Origin: Pseudomonadota bacterium
GTDB taxonomy: Bacteria; Pseudomonadota; Alphaproteobacteria; Rhodobacterales; Rhodobacteraceae
Direction of reading: 5' to 3'
Length of the DNA: 64,000 nucleotides
Assembly (NCBI GenBank): GCA_020161655.1
Contig: JAIUPC010000012.1
Location: forward strand, 434,001 to 498,000
Shown here piece after piece: positions 1-9,117 of this stretch. Made by a program: the position numbers and the translations under genes. The first letter of the stretch is position 1. Every line of letters begins with the position of its first letter. The notes below the pieces were generated by a model. It did not search any database. It saw only the letters and a program-made list of their open reading frames with translations, and was not told where the DNA came from.

Positions 1-34
1 ACTATCCCCTCTCTGCCCCCGCGGAGGCCCAGGC

Positions 35-991
35 ATGACCGAACCCGTCGTCGTCGCCGACAAGCTGACCCGCCATTACGAGGTGAAGGGCGGGCTTTTC
101 GCCGCCCCCCGCATCGTCAAGGCGGTGTCCGAGACAAGCTTCACCCTCGACCCCGGCAAGACCCTTGCCGTCGTGGGCGAGAGCGGTTGCGGCAAGTCCA
201 CCCTCGCCCGCGTCGTCACCATGATCGAGGAGCCGACCTCGGGCAGCTTCTCCATCGGCGGCCTTGACGCCATCCCGGCCAACAAGGCGCAGCTTCGGAC
301 CGATGTGCAGATCGTCTTTCAGGACCCCTACGGCTCCCTGAACCCGCGCCAGCGCATCGGCTCGATCCTTGAGGAACCGCTGAAGATCAACCGCCCGAAC
401 ATGTCCGCCGCAGAGCGGACCGAGAAGGCCCGCGCGATGCTGGCGCTTGTCGGCCTCAGGCCCGAGCATTTCGACCGCTATCCGCACATGTTCTCCGGCG
501 GCCAGCGCCAGAGGATCGCGGTGGCCCGCGCGCTGATGCTGGAACCGAAGGTGCTGGTCCTCGATGAACCCGTCTCGGCCCTCGACCTCTCGATCCAGAG
601 CCAGATCCTCAACCTCCTTGTCGACCTCCAGGACCGGATGGGCCTCGCCTATCTCTTCATCAGCCACGACCTTTCGGTGGTGAAGCACATGGCGAATGAC
701 ATCATCGTCATGTACCTCGGCCGCGCCGTGGAAAAGGGCCCGAAGGAGATGGTCTTCGACCATCCCCGCCATCCCTATACCAAGGCGCTTCTTTCGGCGA
801 CGCCGGTGGCCGATCCGAAGGCGGCCAAGCAACGCATCAAGCTCGAAGGCGAGTTGCCCTCGCCCCTGAACGTCCCGCCCGGCTGCGCCTTCGCGCCGCG
901 CTGCTGGAAGGTCCAGGCCCGCTGCCGCACCGAACGCCCCGAACTGGAAGGAGCACCGCAGGCCGCCGCCTGCTTCTTCCCCGAAGGCTGA
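35..991 (+). CDS. Peptide-type ABC transporter ATP-binding protein (DppF/OppF family)
   Basis: This is the cytoplasmic ATPase subunit of an oligopeptide/dipeptide-type importer and would power uptake through permeases that must lie upstream, outside the window. The 318-residue protein has Walker A GESGCGKST (about 48-56), the ABC signature FSGGQRQR (154-161) and Walker B VLVLDEP (174-180). Its C-terminal oligopeptide-type extension carries several Cys residues (GCAFAPRC and after). The start is supported by a GGAGG at about 22-27. Only 79 bp separate it from the amidohydrolase gene, so the imported substrate may be what that enzyme hydrolyses. The substrate itself cannot be read from an ATPase. 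Family assignment is firm. Confidence 0.93.
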   Translation: MTEPVVVADKLTRHYEVKGGLFAAPRIVKAVSETSFTLDPGKTLAVVGESGCGKSTLARVVTMIEEPTSGSFSIGGLDAIPANKAQLRTDVQIVFQDPYGSLNPRQRIGSILEEPLKINRPNMSAAERTEKARAMLALVGLRPEHFDRYPHMFSGGQRQRIAVARALMLEPKVLVLDEPVSALDLSIQSQILNLLVDLQDRMGLAYLFISHDLSVVKHMANDIIVMYLGRAVEKGPKEMVFDHPRHPYTKALLSATPVADPKAAKQRIKLEGELPSPLNVPPGCAFAPRCWKVQARCRTERPELEGAPQAAACFFPEG

Positions 992-1002
992 GACCCGCTA
1001 AA

Positions 1003-1022
1003 TTCGTTTGCCTGCAAACGAA
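1003..1022. promoter_or_regulatory. Perfect 20-bp palindrome, candidate operator
   Basis: TTCGTTTGC and GCAAACGAA form two perfect 9-bp arms around a 2-bp centre, in the 79-bp gap between the ABC ATPase gene and the amidohydrolase start. The size and symmetry fit the binding site of a dimeric repressor. The regulator is not in the window. Confidence 0.5.
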
Positions 1023-1070
1023 ACCTGTGGAAGCATTGGGCCTGCATCCAGCGATGAAGGAGACCGCGCC

Positions 1071-2267
1071 ATGGCCGAAGCAGCCGCCGCCCCCACGGGC
1101 AAGACCAGGCTCGTCATCCGCAACATCGGCCAGATCCTCTCGGGCCGGATCGAGGAACCGCTGATCGACGGCGATTGCGTCATCTGCGAGGGTGACCGCA
1201 TCACCGCTGTCGGCTACGAGAAAGACCTTGATACCGGCGAGGCGACGACAATCGTCGATGCCAAGGGCGTCACCCTCTGCCCCGGCCTCATCGACAGCCA
1301 TGTCCACCCGGTGATCGGCGACTACACGCCGCGCCAGCAGCAGCTGAACTGGATCGACAGCTGCCTCCACGGCGGCGTCACCACGATGATCTCCGCCGGT
1401 GAGGTCCACGCGCCGGGCCGGCCGCGCGACATCGTCGGCCTCAAGGCGATGGCGATCGCCTCGCAGCGCTGGTACGAAAACTTCCGCCCCTCCGGCGTCA
1501 AGGTCCATTCCGGCGCCCCGGTGATCGAGGAAGGCATGGTCGAGGAAGACTTCCGCGATCTCGCCCAGGCCGGCGTCAAGCTTCTCGGTGAGGTCGGCCT
1601 CGGCTCGGTCAAGGCCGGGGAGACGGCGGCCCAGATGGTGAAATGGGCGCGCAAATACGGCATCCAGTCCACCATCCACACCGGCGGCCCCTCGATCCCC
1701 GGCTCCGGCCTCATCGACAAGGACGTGGTCTTGGAGGCGGATGCCGACATCATCGGCCATATCAACGGCGGCCATACGGCGCTGCCCGACGACCAGATCA
1801 CCTGCCTTTGCGAAAGCTGCCTCCGGGGGATCGAGATCGTTCACAACGGCAACGAACGCGCCGGGCTTCTGGCGATGCGCACCGCCTTCGAGCTGAAGCA
1901 GCCGGAACGGGTGATCCTCGGCACCGATGCGCCCGCGGGCTCGGGCGTCCAGCCCTTGGGCATCCTCCGCATGGTGGCGATGCTCTCCAGCCTCGGCGAT
2001 GTCCCGCCCGAGATCGCCTTCTGCTTTGCCACCGGCAACACTGCGCGGATGCGCGAGCTTGACTGCGGCATCATCGAGGTGGGCCGGGCGGCGGATTTCG
2101 TCTTCCTCGACATGGCCCAGCACGCACCGGGCAAGACCATGCTCGGCTCGGTCCATCAGGGCAACCTGCCCGGCGTCGGCATGACGGTGATCGACGGCAT
2201 CGTCCGCACCACCCGCAGCCGCAACACCCCACCCGCCACCCGCGTGCCGGAAGTGGTCAAGGGCTGA
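1071..2267 (+). CDS. Metal-dependent amidohydrolase, enamidase-like
   Basis: This is a cyclic-amide or amide hydrolase of the amidohydrolase superfamily. The 398-residue protein opens with the usual small beta-sandwich segment and then has the metal-binding DSHVHP (about 75-80), the TTMISAGEVH strand, a later HTGG segment and LGTDAP near the C-terminal end of the barrel. The overall pattern resembles enamidase, which opens a lactam ring in nicotinate fermentation, but the substrate here is unknown. I chose ATG 1071 because GAAGGAGA lies just upstream; an in-frame ATG at 1008 falls inside the palindrome. It follows a peptide-type importer ATPase, which suggests hydrolysis of an imported amide compound. 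Confidence 0.75.
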   Translation: MAEAAAAPTGKTRLVIRNIGQILSGRIEEPLIDGDCVICEGDRITAVGYEKDLDTGEATTIVDAKGVTLCPGLIDSHVHPVIGDYTPRQQQLNWIDSCLHGGVTTMISAGEVHAPGRPRDIVGLKAMAIASQRWYENFRPSGVKVHSGAPVIEEGMVEEDFRDLAQAGVKLLGEVGLGSVKAGETAAQMVKWARKYGIQSTIHTGGPSIPGSGLIDKDVVLEADADIIGHINGGHTALPDDQITCLCESCLRGIEIVHNGNERAGLLAMRTAFELKQPERVILGTDAPAGSGVQPLGILRMVAMLSSLGDVPPEIAFCFATGNTARMRELDCGIIEVGRAADFVFLDMAQHAPGKTMLGSVHQGNLPGVGMTVIDGIVRTTRSRNTPPATRVPEVVKG

Positions 2268-2273
2268 TCCCCC

Positions 2274-2306
2274 CACTTTCTGCCCGAAAAATACTCCCGC
2301 CGGAGG
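2274..2306 (+). repeat. Intergenic repeat, copy A (TTTCTGCC variant)
   Basis: Reads CTTTCTGCCCG, then AAAAATACTCCC, then a GC-rich inverted segment. It is one of seven related elements in the window and closest to the copy at 56911-56945. It sits in the 242-bp gap between the amidohydrolase and dsbA-like genes. The rest of that gap is GC-rich with short inverted repeats and no supported gene. Confidence 0.5.
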
Positions 2307-2509
2307 CGCCCCGAGCCTGCAGGCGAAGGCCTGCGGGCGAGAGAAAAACTCGCGCCCGGAACGGGCGCCCCGCACCCTTCCATCACAATGCAGGGATCGG
2401 CCTGCCCTGCGCCTTGCCAGCCGCCCCCTGCCCCGCCATCCTCGCGGCGCCTTGCACTGTCCCTTCGCCGGGCCTATTGCGGACCGAACCCATTGACGCG
2501 GAGACTGAG

Positions 2510-3256
2510 ATGAAACTTGCCCCCCTTGCCGCCGTCGCGCTGATCGGCCTCACCACGCCCGCGCTGGCCCTTGACCTCAAGGCCATGTCTGAGGAGGAGA
2601 AGGCCGCCTTCGGCGAGGCCGTGCGCGGCTATCTTCTTGAGAATCCCGAAGTACTGAGCGAAGCGATCGACGTCCTCAACCAGCGTCAGGCCAGCGCCGA
2701 GGTGGAAAACGACAGAACCCTCGTCAAGACCAATGCCGATGCAATCTTCGAGGATGGGGTGAGCTATGTCGGCGGCAACCCGGAGGGCGACATCACCGTC
2801 GTCGAGTTCATCGACTACAACTGCGGCTACTGCAAGAAAGCCCATCCCGATGTGATGGAGCTTATCGCGACGGACGGCAACATCCGCTACATCGTCAAGG
2901 AATTCCCGATCCTCGGCGAGCAGTCGGTCCTCGCATCCCAATTCGCCATCGCCGCCCTTCAGGTCGCGGGACCGGAGGCCTACGAGAAGATCAACGCGGG
3001 CTTTTACGAATCCTTCCGCGGCGACAAGACGCCCGACACGCTGGCCGCCTTCGCCCGGGACCTCGGTCTTGATCCCGCACCGATCCTCGCGAAGATGGAC
3101 ACGCCGGAGGTGAACAAGATCATCGCGGACAATCACGCGCTGGCGCAGCGGCTGAAAATCTCCGGCACGCCGACCTTCGTGATGGGCGGCCAGATGATCC
3201 GGGGCTACGTGCCGCTGGCCACCATGCAAGAGGCCGTGGCCGAGGAGCGCGGCTGA
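2510..3256 (+). CDS. Secreted DsbA-family thiol:disulfide oxidoreductase
   Basis: A periplasmic thioredoxin-fold protein predicted to make or reshuffle disulfides in exported proteins. The 248-residue product begins with a Sec signal peptide (about 1-20, ending TPALA). A helical region follows, then the active-site CGYC (105-108) in the context EFIDYNCGYC, and a cis-proline loop SGTPTF near residue 220. The N-terminal helical segment before the thioredoxin fold is typical of the DsbA/Com1-like branch that also includes ScsC-like proteins. Longer in-frame starts exist upstream, but ATG 2510 gives the signal peptide directly. It is a single gene, convergent with the Rieske oxygenase only 4 bp away. 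Confidence 0.9.
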   Translation: MKLAPLAAVALIGLTTPALALDLKAMSEEEKAAFGEAVRGYLLENPEVLSEAIDVLNQRQASAEVENDRTLVKTNADAIFEDGVSYVGGNPEGDITVVEFIDYNCGYCKKAHPDVMELIATDGNIRYIVKEFPILGEQSVLASQFAIAALQVAGPEAYEKINAGFYESFRGDKTPDTLAAFARDLGLDPAPILAKMDTPEVNKIIADNHALAQRLKISGTPTFVMGGQMIRGYVPLATMQEAVAEERG

Positions 3257-3260
3257 AAAA

Positions 3261-4388
3261 TCAGGCCGGAATGCGCGAGGCGATGTAGCGGGCGAATTCG
3301 AAGTTCGGCCGCTCCAGATGGCTCAGCGGCCCCGGCTCCGACATCCCTGCCGTGATGCCCTGATAGACACGCTCGGTGCAGCCCTTGTCCTCCATGTTCA
3401 CTTCATCGAGGAGGGTCTTCAGCCGGTCGAAATGCTCGCGCGATTTCGGGTCGGTGGCGAATTCCGGCGCAAGGCCGCCGCCGTAAAGGACGTTGACATG
3501 GCCCGGCCCATCGGGCGTCAGCGACAGATACCAGAAATATCCCGGCGTCAGCGTGATCATCAGCGAGGGGTAGATCGACAAAAGCCAGGTCGTGCGCCGC
3601 TCATCGCCCTCAAGCACGGTGTTGGTCGGATGCGCCAGCGTCAGGTCGAGCGCGTCGTTCTTCAGGATGAAGTGATAGTTGAAGGCGGCGTCACCTTCCG
3701 GGCAGGTCATCTTCAGAAGGTCGACATGGCCACCGATGGTGCCTTCGTGGCAGACGGGCAGATGGTAGCTTTCCATGAAATTCTCGGCCAGCACCTTCCA
3801 GTTGGTGCCCCAGCGGAAGGTTTCGCGGAAATCCTCGTGGTAGTTTTCCATGTGGTACTTGCCGATCAGCGCCTCGACGCCCGCAAGCCTTTCGGCGGGG
3901 GCCGGCGCGTCCGGGTTCAGCGTCACCATGATCCAGCCGAGCCAGACCTCGCAGCGGATCTGCGGCAGGGCGATGTCGTCGCGGCAGAAGCCTTCGTTCA
4001 GCGTCATCGCCGGCGCGCCACGTAGTTTGCCGTCAAGTGCATAGGTCCAGGCGTGATAGGGGCAGACGATCAGCCGGGTGTTGCCGCGCCCTTCCAGCAG
4101 CGTGGACATGCGGTGGCGGCAGACGTTGGACATGGCCCTGATCTCGCCGTCGCGGTCGCGAAGCACGATCACCGGCTCTCCGGCGATCGTCATCGTCAGG
4201 TAATCGCCCGGGGTGGGCAGCGCCTCGGCCCGTCCGGCGCAGAGCCATTCCTGGGCGAAGATATGCGTCTGCTCCTGCGCCAGGAACTCCGGCGAGGTAT
4301 AGACCGATTTCGGCATCGCATGGGCGCGCTCGAAGGGAACGGAAACGTTGGCGTGAAGTTCGGCAGCGGGTGACAGCGGCTTGTTCAT
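3261..4388 (-). CDS. Rieske non-heme iron oxygenase, large (alpha) subunit
   Basis: This is the catalytic component of a ring-hydroxylating or N-demethylating oxygenase, which uses electrons from a reductase to activate O2. The 375-residue protein has the Rieske [2Fe-2S] motif with Cys90, His92, Cys109 and His112. The mononuclear iron site lies in ENFMESYHLPVCH (His209 and His214). In length and layout it resembles GbcA or choline/carnitine monooxygenase-type enzymes as much as classic aromatic dioxygenases, so the substrate is left open. No small subunit or reductase gene is adjacent. The ferredoxin-NADP reductase at 36 kb is too distant to assign. The 231-bp region upstream is shared with the divergent ltrA gene. 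Confidence 0.88.
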   Translation of the reverse strand: MNKPLSPAAELHANVSVPFERAHAMPKSVYTSPEFLAQEQTHIFAQEWLCAGRAEALPTPGDYLTMTIAGEPVIVLRDRDGEIRAMSNVCRHRMSTLLEGRGNTRLIVCPYHAWTYALDGKLRGAPAMTLNEGFCRDDIALPQIRCEVWLGWIMVTLNPDAPAPAERLAGVEALIGKYHMENYHEDFRETFRWGTNWKVLAENFMESYHLPVCHEGTIGGHVDLLKMTCPEGDAAFNYHFILKNDALDLTLAHPTNTVLEGDERRTTWLLSIYPSLMITLTPGYFWYLSLTPDGPGHVNVLYGGGLAPEFATDPKSREHFDRLKTLLDEVNMEDKGCTERVYQGITAGMSEPGPLSHLERPNFEFARYIASRIPA

Positions 4389-4619
4389 GGCGCACCTCCA
4401 GGGCGGGATAGCTGAGGCTCGCGCCTAATGGGCACTTGCGTCAAGTCCGTAAGCGACATTTCATATGTCTACAAACAAAAATAATCGCACCTGGCCCGCA
4501 TCTGGCGTGGCCGGCGTGCCAGAGTTTTGCTTTCCGGAACCGCCCCGCCGCAGACGATCTTGCAGCCGCGCGCGGCCTGCGCTTTCTTCTCACCGAACAG
4601 AGACGCGAAAGGAAACCCG

Positions 4620-5774
4620 ATGCCCCTTGCCCTGCGGCCCATGCGCCCGCGCGATCCTCACGAACACCACCGGGTCGCGACAACGCTGGAGCTTTTCTTC
4701 GACCTTGTCACCGTTCTCGCCATCGCGGCGGCTGCGGCGGGCTTCCATCACTCCATTTCCGCAGGCCACGGGCTTGAGGGGCTGCCGCGTTTCGCCTTCC
4801 TCTTCATGGCCATCTGGTGGGCCTGGATGAACGTCACCTGGTTTGCCTCGGCCTTTGACAATGACGATGCCGTCTATCGCATCCTGCTGATGGTCATCAT
4901 GGGGGGCGAGCTGATCTTTGCCGGCACCGCAACCCGTATCTACGAAACGATGGACCTTGGGCTTGGCATCATCGGCTGGGTCATCATGCGCTTCGGCATG
5001 ATCGCGCTCTGGCTCCGTGCAGCAGCGGGGAGCCCGGAACACAAGACCACGGCGCTGCGCTATGCCGGCGGCATCTTCGTGGCGCAGCTTTACTGGGTCA
5101 TGCTCTACCTCTTCGTCGATCCGGCTTCGCCCTGGTTCTACGTGATCGGTTTTGCGGGCTACATCGTGGAGCTTGCGGTGCCGGTCTATGCCGAACGCGC
5201 CCGGCAGACACCCTTCAACCGCCACCACATCATCGAACGCTACGGGCTTTTGATGATCATCTCGCTGGGCGAGATCGTTCTGGCCATTTCATATGGCTAC
5301 GGGCTTCTGAACGAGGCCGAAAGCCCCTTGGCGGTCGCACTTTGCGCAACCTCGGCGCTGGTCATCGTCTTTGCGATCTGGTGGGTCTACTTCTGCGAGG
5401 ACGAGCATATGCCGAAGACCGACCTGACCCATGCGATCCTCTGGGGTTACGGCCATGTCTTCATCTTCGCCGCCACTGCCGCACTTGGATCGGCCATCGC
5501 CGCCTCACTCGATGTCGCGGCGCAAGAGGCAGAGACAATCCAGGCGGAAGTGTCGAAATGGCTGGGCATCAGCCTCGCGCTTGGCACCGCAGCGCTCTGG
5601 TTCGTGCGCGACCGACATCACCGGCTTCCGGGCCTTGTCGCGCTGTCGCTGCCGGCGATGTCGGTGGTCTATCTCATTGCCGGGTTCCTCGGCCTGCCGG
5701 TCTGGGGTTTCGCCATTCTTGCCGTCGTCACGGTCATCTGGAGGTCGCCGCCGGCCCGCGCTGACGCGGCCTGA
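4620..5774 (+). CDS. Low temperature requirement protein A (LtrA) family membrane protein
   Basis: A polytopic inner-membrane protein of 384 residues with about ten hydrophobic segments. It has the family N-terminal signature ELFFDLV (24-30) after a short cytosolic stretch, and a repeated RYGLLMIISLGEIVLA segment near the middle that marks LtrA proteins. The family was named from a Listeria cold-growth mutant; its biochemical role is not established. ATG 4620 is chosen because AAAGGAAA precedes it and the signature then falls at its usual distance from the N-terminus. It is divergent from the Rieske oxygenase and followed by the RACo-like gene, with no obvious functional link to either. Confidence 0.85.
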   Translation: MPLALRPMRPRDPHEHHRVATTLELFFDLVTVLAIAAAAAGFHHSISAGHGLEGLPRFAFLFMAIWWAWMNVTWFASAFDNDDAVYRILLMVIMGGELIFAGTATRIYETMDLGLGIIGWVIMRFGMIALWLRAAAGSPEHKTTALRYAGGIFVAQLYWVMLYLFVDPASPWFYVIGFAGYIVELAVPVYAERARQTPFNRHHIIERYGLLMIISLGEIVLAISYGYGLLNEAESPLAVALCATSALVIVFAIWWVYFCEDEHMPKTDLTHAILWGYGHVFIFAATAALGSAIAASLDVAAQEAETIQAEVSKWLGISLALGTAALWFVRDRHHRLPGLVALSLPAMSVVYLIAGFLGLPVWGFAILAVVTVIWRSPPARADAA

Positions 5775-5855
5775 CCCTGCCATGCCGCTTCAGGAACATT
5801 GCCCTTGCCGCAAAAGGGCTTAGATAGACATGCGAACAGACTGAAAGATGCAGGC

Positions 5856-7886
5856 ATGGCCGACGACGCGCTGGTGATCTTCACGCCCTCCGGCAAGAGG
5901 GGGCGCTTTGCCCATGGCACCCCGGTCCTGACTGCCGCGCGGCAGCTTGGCGTCGATCTCGATTCAGTCTGCGGTGGGCGCGGCATCTGCTCGAAATGCC
6001 AGATCACACCGGGTTATGGCGAGTTTCCGAAGCATGGGCTCCATGTCAGCGAAACCGCCCTCTCCGAATGGAACGAGGTCGAGGCGCGTTATGACCGCAT
6101 CCGCGGCCTGAAGGAGGGCCGCCGGCTTGGCTGCCAGGCAAAGATCATGGGCGACGTGGTGATCGACGTGCCGCCCGAAAGCCAGGTCCACCGCCAGGTG
6201 ATCCGCAAGGCGGCGACGGCGCAGGTCATGATCATGGACCCGGCGACGCATGCCTATTACGTCGAGGTGGCCGAGCCTGACATGCATGAGCCTTCGGGCG
6301 ACTTCCAGCGGCTGGAAGCGGCGATGAAGGAGCAATGGCAGATCGAGGGGCTTGAGGCCTACCCCGTGCTCCTCCGCCGCTTGCAGCCTATTCTGCGCAA
6401 GGGCGAGTGGAAGGTGACGGTGATCCTTTACAAGGACCACCACGGCAAGGCCCGCATCCTCGACATCCATCCCGGCTTCTGGGAGGGGCGGCTTTACGGT
6501 CTTGCCATCGACCTTGGCTCCACCACCATCGCCGCGCATCTTTGCGACCTGAGGAACGGCAACGTGCTGGCGTCATCGGGCCTGATGAACCCGCAGATCC
6601 GCTTCGGCGAAGACCTGATGAGCCGGGTCAGCTACGCCATGATGAACGCCGGCGGCGATGTCGAGATGACAAAGGCGGTCCGCGCCGCGATCAACGATCT
6701 TGCCACCACCATCGCGACCGAGGCGGGCGTGAACCCGAGGCAGATCGTCGAGACGGTCTTCGTCTGCAACCCGGTCATGCACCATCTTCTTCTCGGCATC
6801 GACCCGGTGGAACTGGGCCAGGCGCCCTTCGCGCTTGCCACATCGGAAAGCCTCTCGATCCCGGCGCGCGATCTTGAACTGGACGCGATCCACGAAAACG
6901 CCCGGCTTTACATCCTGCCCTGCATCGCCGGGCATGTCGGGGCGGACTGCGCCGCCGTGGCGCTGGCCGAAGAACCGAACAAGTCCGAGGACATGGTGCT
7001 GATCGTCGATGTCGGCACCAATGCCGAGATCCTTCTGGGCAACAAGGACCGGGTGCTGGCCTGTTCCTCGCCCACCGGCCCCGCCTTCGAAGGCGCGCAG
7101 ATCTCTTCCGGCCAGCGCGCCGCCCCCGGCGCCATCGAACGGGTCGAGATCGACCCCGTGACGAAAGAACCGCGCTTCCGCGTCATCGGCTCCGACCTCT
7201 GGTCGACCGATCCGGGCTTTGCCGAGGCGACGGCGCAGACCGGCATCACCGGCATCTGCGGATCGGGCATCATCGAAGTGGTTGCCGAGATGCGCATGGC
7301 GGGCCTCTTGGACCCGAGCGGCCTCATCGGCTCGGCCGAGCAGGCCGGCACCGCGCGGCTGGTGCCGCAGGGCCGGACCCACGCCTATGTTCTTCACGAC
7401 GGCACCGCGACGGGCGGGCCGCTCATCACGGTGACGCAGGGCGACATCCGCGCGATCCAGCTGGCGAAGTCGGCGCTCTACGCCGGCGCCCGGCTTCTGA
7501 TGGACGAGTTGCAGATCGAGACGGTGGACCGGATCGTTCTTGCCGGGGCCTTCGGTGCGCATATCTCGCCCAAGCACGCGATGGTGCTGGGCATGATCCC
7601 CGACTGCCCGCTCGACAAGGTGACGTCGGCGGGGAACGCCGCCGGCACCGGCGCACGGATCGCCCTTTGCGACATCTCGGCAAGGGCCGCGATCGAGGCG
7701 GAAGTGCTGCGTATCCACAAGGTTGAAACCGCCATCGAGCCGCGCTTTCAGGAACATTTCGTCGCCGCCAACGCGATCCCCCATGCTACGGCGCACTTCC
7801 CTGAGCTTGCAAAGATCGTTACCCTGCCCGATGTCGGCTTCAATACCTCAGGCACAGAGGGCGGGCGCCGCCGCCGCAGGGGATAG
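5856..7886 (+). CDS. RACo-like corrinoid activation protein (2Fe-2S ferredoxin + ASKHA domains)
   Basis: Predicted ATP-dependent reductive activator that returns an inactive Co(II) corrinoid of a methyltransferase to Co(I). The 676-residue protein starts with a plant-type [2Fe-2S] domain (Cys39, Cys45, Cys48, Cys93). A linker follows, then an ASKHA ATPase fold with phosphate loops GLAIDLGSTT (about 210) and LIVDVGTNAE (about 385), and a conserved LAGAFGAHI segment near 565. ATG 5856 is used; an upstream in-frame start would extend into the gap without helping the ferredoxin domain. No corrinoid methyltransferase or corrinoid protein is encoded nearby, so its partner must be elsewhere. The sigma-factor gene starts 8 bp after its stop, which suggests co-transcription. 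Confidence 0.85.
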   Translation: MADDALVIFTPSGKRGRFAHGTPVLTAARQLGVDLDSVCGGRGICSKCQITPGYGEFPKHGLHVSETALSEWNEVEARYDRIRGLKEGRRLGCQAKIMGDVVIDVPPESQVHRQVIRKAATAQVMIMDPATHAYYVEVAEPDMHEPSGDFQRLEAAMKEQWQIEGLEAYPVLLRRLQPILRKGEWKVTVILYKDHHGKARILDIHPGFWEGRLYGLAIDLGSTTIAAHLCDLRNGNVLASSGLMNPQIRFGEDLMSRVSYAMMNAGGDVEMTKAVRAAINDLATTIATEAGVNPRQIVETVFVCNPVMHHLLLGIDPVELGQAPFALATSESLSIPARDLELDAIHENARLYILPCIAGHVGADCAAVALAEEPNKSEDMVLIVDVGTNAEILLGNKDRVLACSSPTGPAFEGAQISSGQRAAPGAIERVEIDPVTKEPRFRVIGSDLWSTDPGFAEATAQTGITGICGSGIIEVVAEMRMAGLLDPSGLIGSAEQAGTARLVPQGRTHAYVLHDGTATGGPLITVTQGDIRAIQLAKSALYAGARLLMDELQIETVDRIVLAGAFGAHISPKHAMVLGMIPDCPLDKVTSAGNAAGTGARIALCDISARAAIEAEVLRIHKVETAIEPRFQEHFVAANAIPHATAHFPELAKIVTLPDVGFNTSGTEGGRRRRRG

Positions 7887-7894
7887 CATCACGC

Positions 7895-8434
7895 ATGGCG
7901 GATGACCCGGTCGCAGAACTGATCGCCGCCACCGCGCGCGCCGACCGCGCCGCTTTCCGCGCCCTCTATCACGCCGCCTCGGCGAAACTTTTCGGCACCT
8001 GCCTTCGTATCCTGAAGGACAGGGGCGAAGCCGAGGATGCCGTGCAGGAGGTTTTCACCAGGGTCTGGCTCAACGCGCGCCGCTATGACGCGACGAAGGC
8101 GCGCGGCATGACCTGGCTGATCGCCATCGCACGGAACCACGCCATCGACCGGCTCCGCGCCCGACCCGCGACCGCTGCCGCTGATGATACCACCACCGAT
8201 CTTCCCGACCGCAGCCCCGGTCCCGAAGCGCAGGTGCTGGCACGAAGCGAGGCGCGGCGCATCGCCGACTGTTTCGACACGCTCGAGCCTTCGCGCGCCG
8301 AGGCGATCCGCGGCGCCTATCTTGGCGGCCTGAGCTACGAGGATCTGTCGCGCCACCACGACGTACCCCTGAACACCATGCGGTCATGGCTGAGGCGCGG
8401 GCTGATGAAACTGAAGGAGTGCCTTGAGGCATGA
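7895..8434 (+). CDS. ECF-type RNA polymerase sigma factor
   Basis: An alternative sigma factor of 179 residues. Region 2 spans roughly 10-85 (LYHAASAKLFGTCLRILKD, AEDAVQEVFTRVW, TWLIAIARNHAIDRLR) and region 4 about 120-175 (IRGAYLGGLSYEDLSRHHDVP, with helix-turn-helix NTMRSWLRRGLMKLKECL). It directs transcription of a small stress regulon. Its stop overlaps the anti-sigma start by 4 bp (ATGA), the classic arrangement for a sigma/anti-sigma pair. Sequence and partner place it in the group paired with RskA-type anti-sigma factors (SigK-like). Confidence 0.93.
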   Translation: MADDPVAELIAATARADRAAFRALYHAASAKLFGTCLRILKDRGEAEDAVQEVFTRVWLNARRYDATKARGMTWLIAIARNHAIDRLRARPATAAADDTTTDLPDRSPGPEAQVLARSEARRIADCFDTLEPSRAEAIRGAYLGGLSYEDLSRHHDVPLNTMRSWLRRGLMKLKECLEA

Positions 8435-9096
8435 CCGAGCCCGGCGATCATATGCCCGACCGCGAGGCGCTGGCAGCCGAATATGTGCTCGGCACCCTGC
8501 CCCATGCCGAACGGCTCAGGGCCGAGGCACTGATCGCAGAGGACGCCGGATTCCGTGCCCTTGTCGAAGGCTGGCAGAACCGCCTCGCGCCCCTGAACGA
8601 CGACTACACCGAAGTGCCGCCGCCAGAGGAGTTGCTAGGCCGCATCGAGGACCGTCTCTTCCCCGCCCCCGAACGCCCGCACAGCCGGGGCTGGCTCTGG
8701 GGTGCGCTCGCAGGTCTGGCGGCAGTCGCCCTCGTCGCCTTTGTGATTCCCGCCATCCTGCCGCCGTCCGGACCGCCTGCCATCACCGCGACCTTGACCG
8801 GCGACGGCCAGCCGCTGGTGATCGCCGCGAACTATGACCCGGCAACGTCTGAACTGACCGTCGAGCGCACCGCCGGCCCCGCCGCCGAGACGGGCAAGGA
8901 CTATGAGCTATGGATCATTCCCGCCGGACAGGCTCCGATCTCTCTCGGAGTTGTAGGTGAGGGTGCATCGGTCCTGCAACTGGCCGACCTTCCCGCCGGC
9001 AGCACGCTTGCCATCACGCTGGAAGTCGCGGGCGGCTCGCCCACCGGCGCAGCGCAAGGCCCGCTCCTCGTCGCCGCCGTCATCGGCGACAGCTGA
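8431..9096 (+). CDS. Anti-sigma factor, RskA family
   Basis: A membrane-bound anti-sigma factor that would hold the preceding sigma factor inactive. The 221-residue protein has a cytosolic N-terminal anti-sigma helix region (about 10-80, [19 protein letters not shown]). One transmembrane segment follows (about 92-112, [21 protein letters not shown]), then a periplasmic RskA domain (about 120-221) with [16 protein letters not shown]. There is no zinc-binding HxxxCxxC motif, so it is not of the ChrR/ZAS type. Release probably needs regulated proteolysis, as in SigK/RskA. The downstream fasciclin gene is a plausible regulon member. Confidence 0.88.
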   Translation: MTEPGDHMPDREALAAEYVLGTLPHAERLRAEALIAEDAGFRALVEGWQNRLAPLNDDYTEVPPPEELLGRIEDRLFPAPERPHSRGWLWGALAGLAAVALVAFVIPAILPPSGPPAITATLTGDGQPLVIAANYDPATSELTVERTAGPAAETGKDYELWIIPAGQAPISLGVVGEGASVLQLADLPAGSTLAITLEVAGGSPTGAAQGPLLVAAVIGDS

Positions 9097-9117
9097 AAAA
9101 TTTCTTCGCGGCCCGCT

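Noticed and set aside
837-2375. 512-codon minus-strand frame opposite the amidohydrolase
   Set aside because: Shadow of the amidohydrolase, which has the DSHVHP metal motif in frame on the plus strand.
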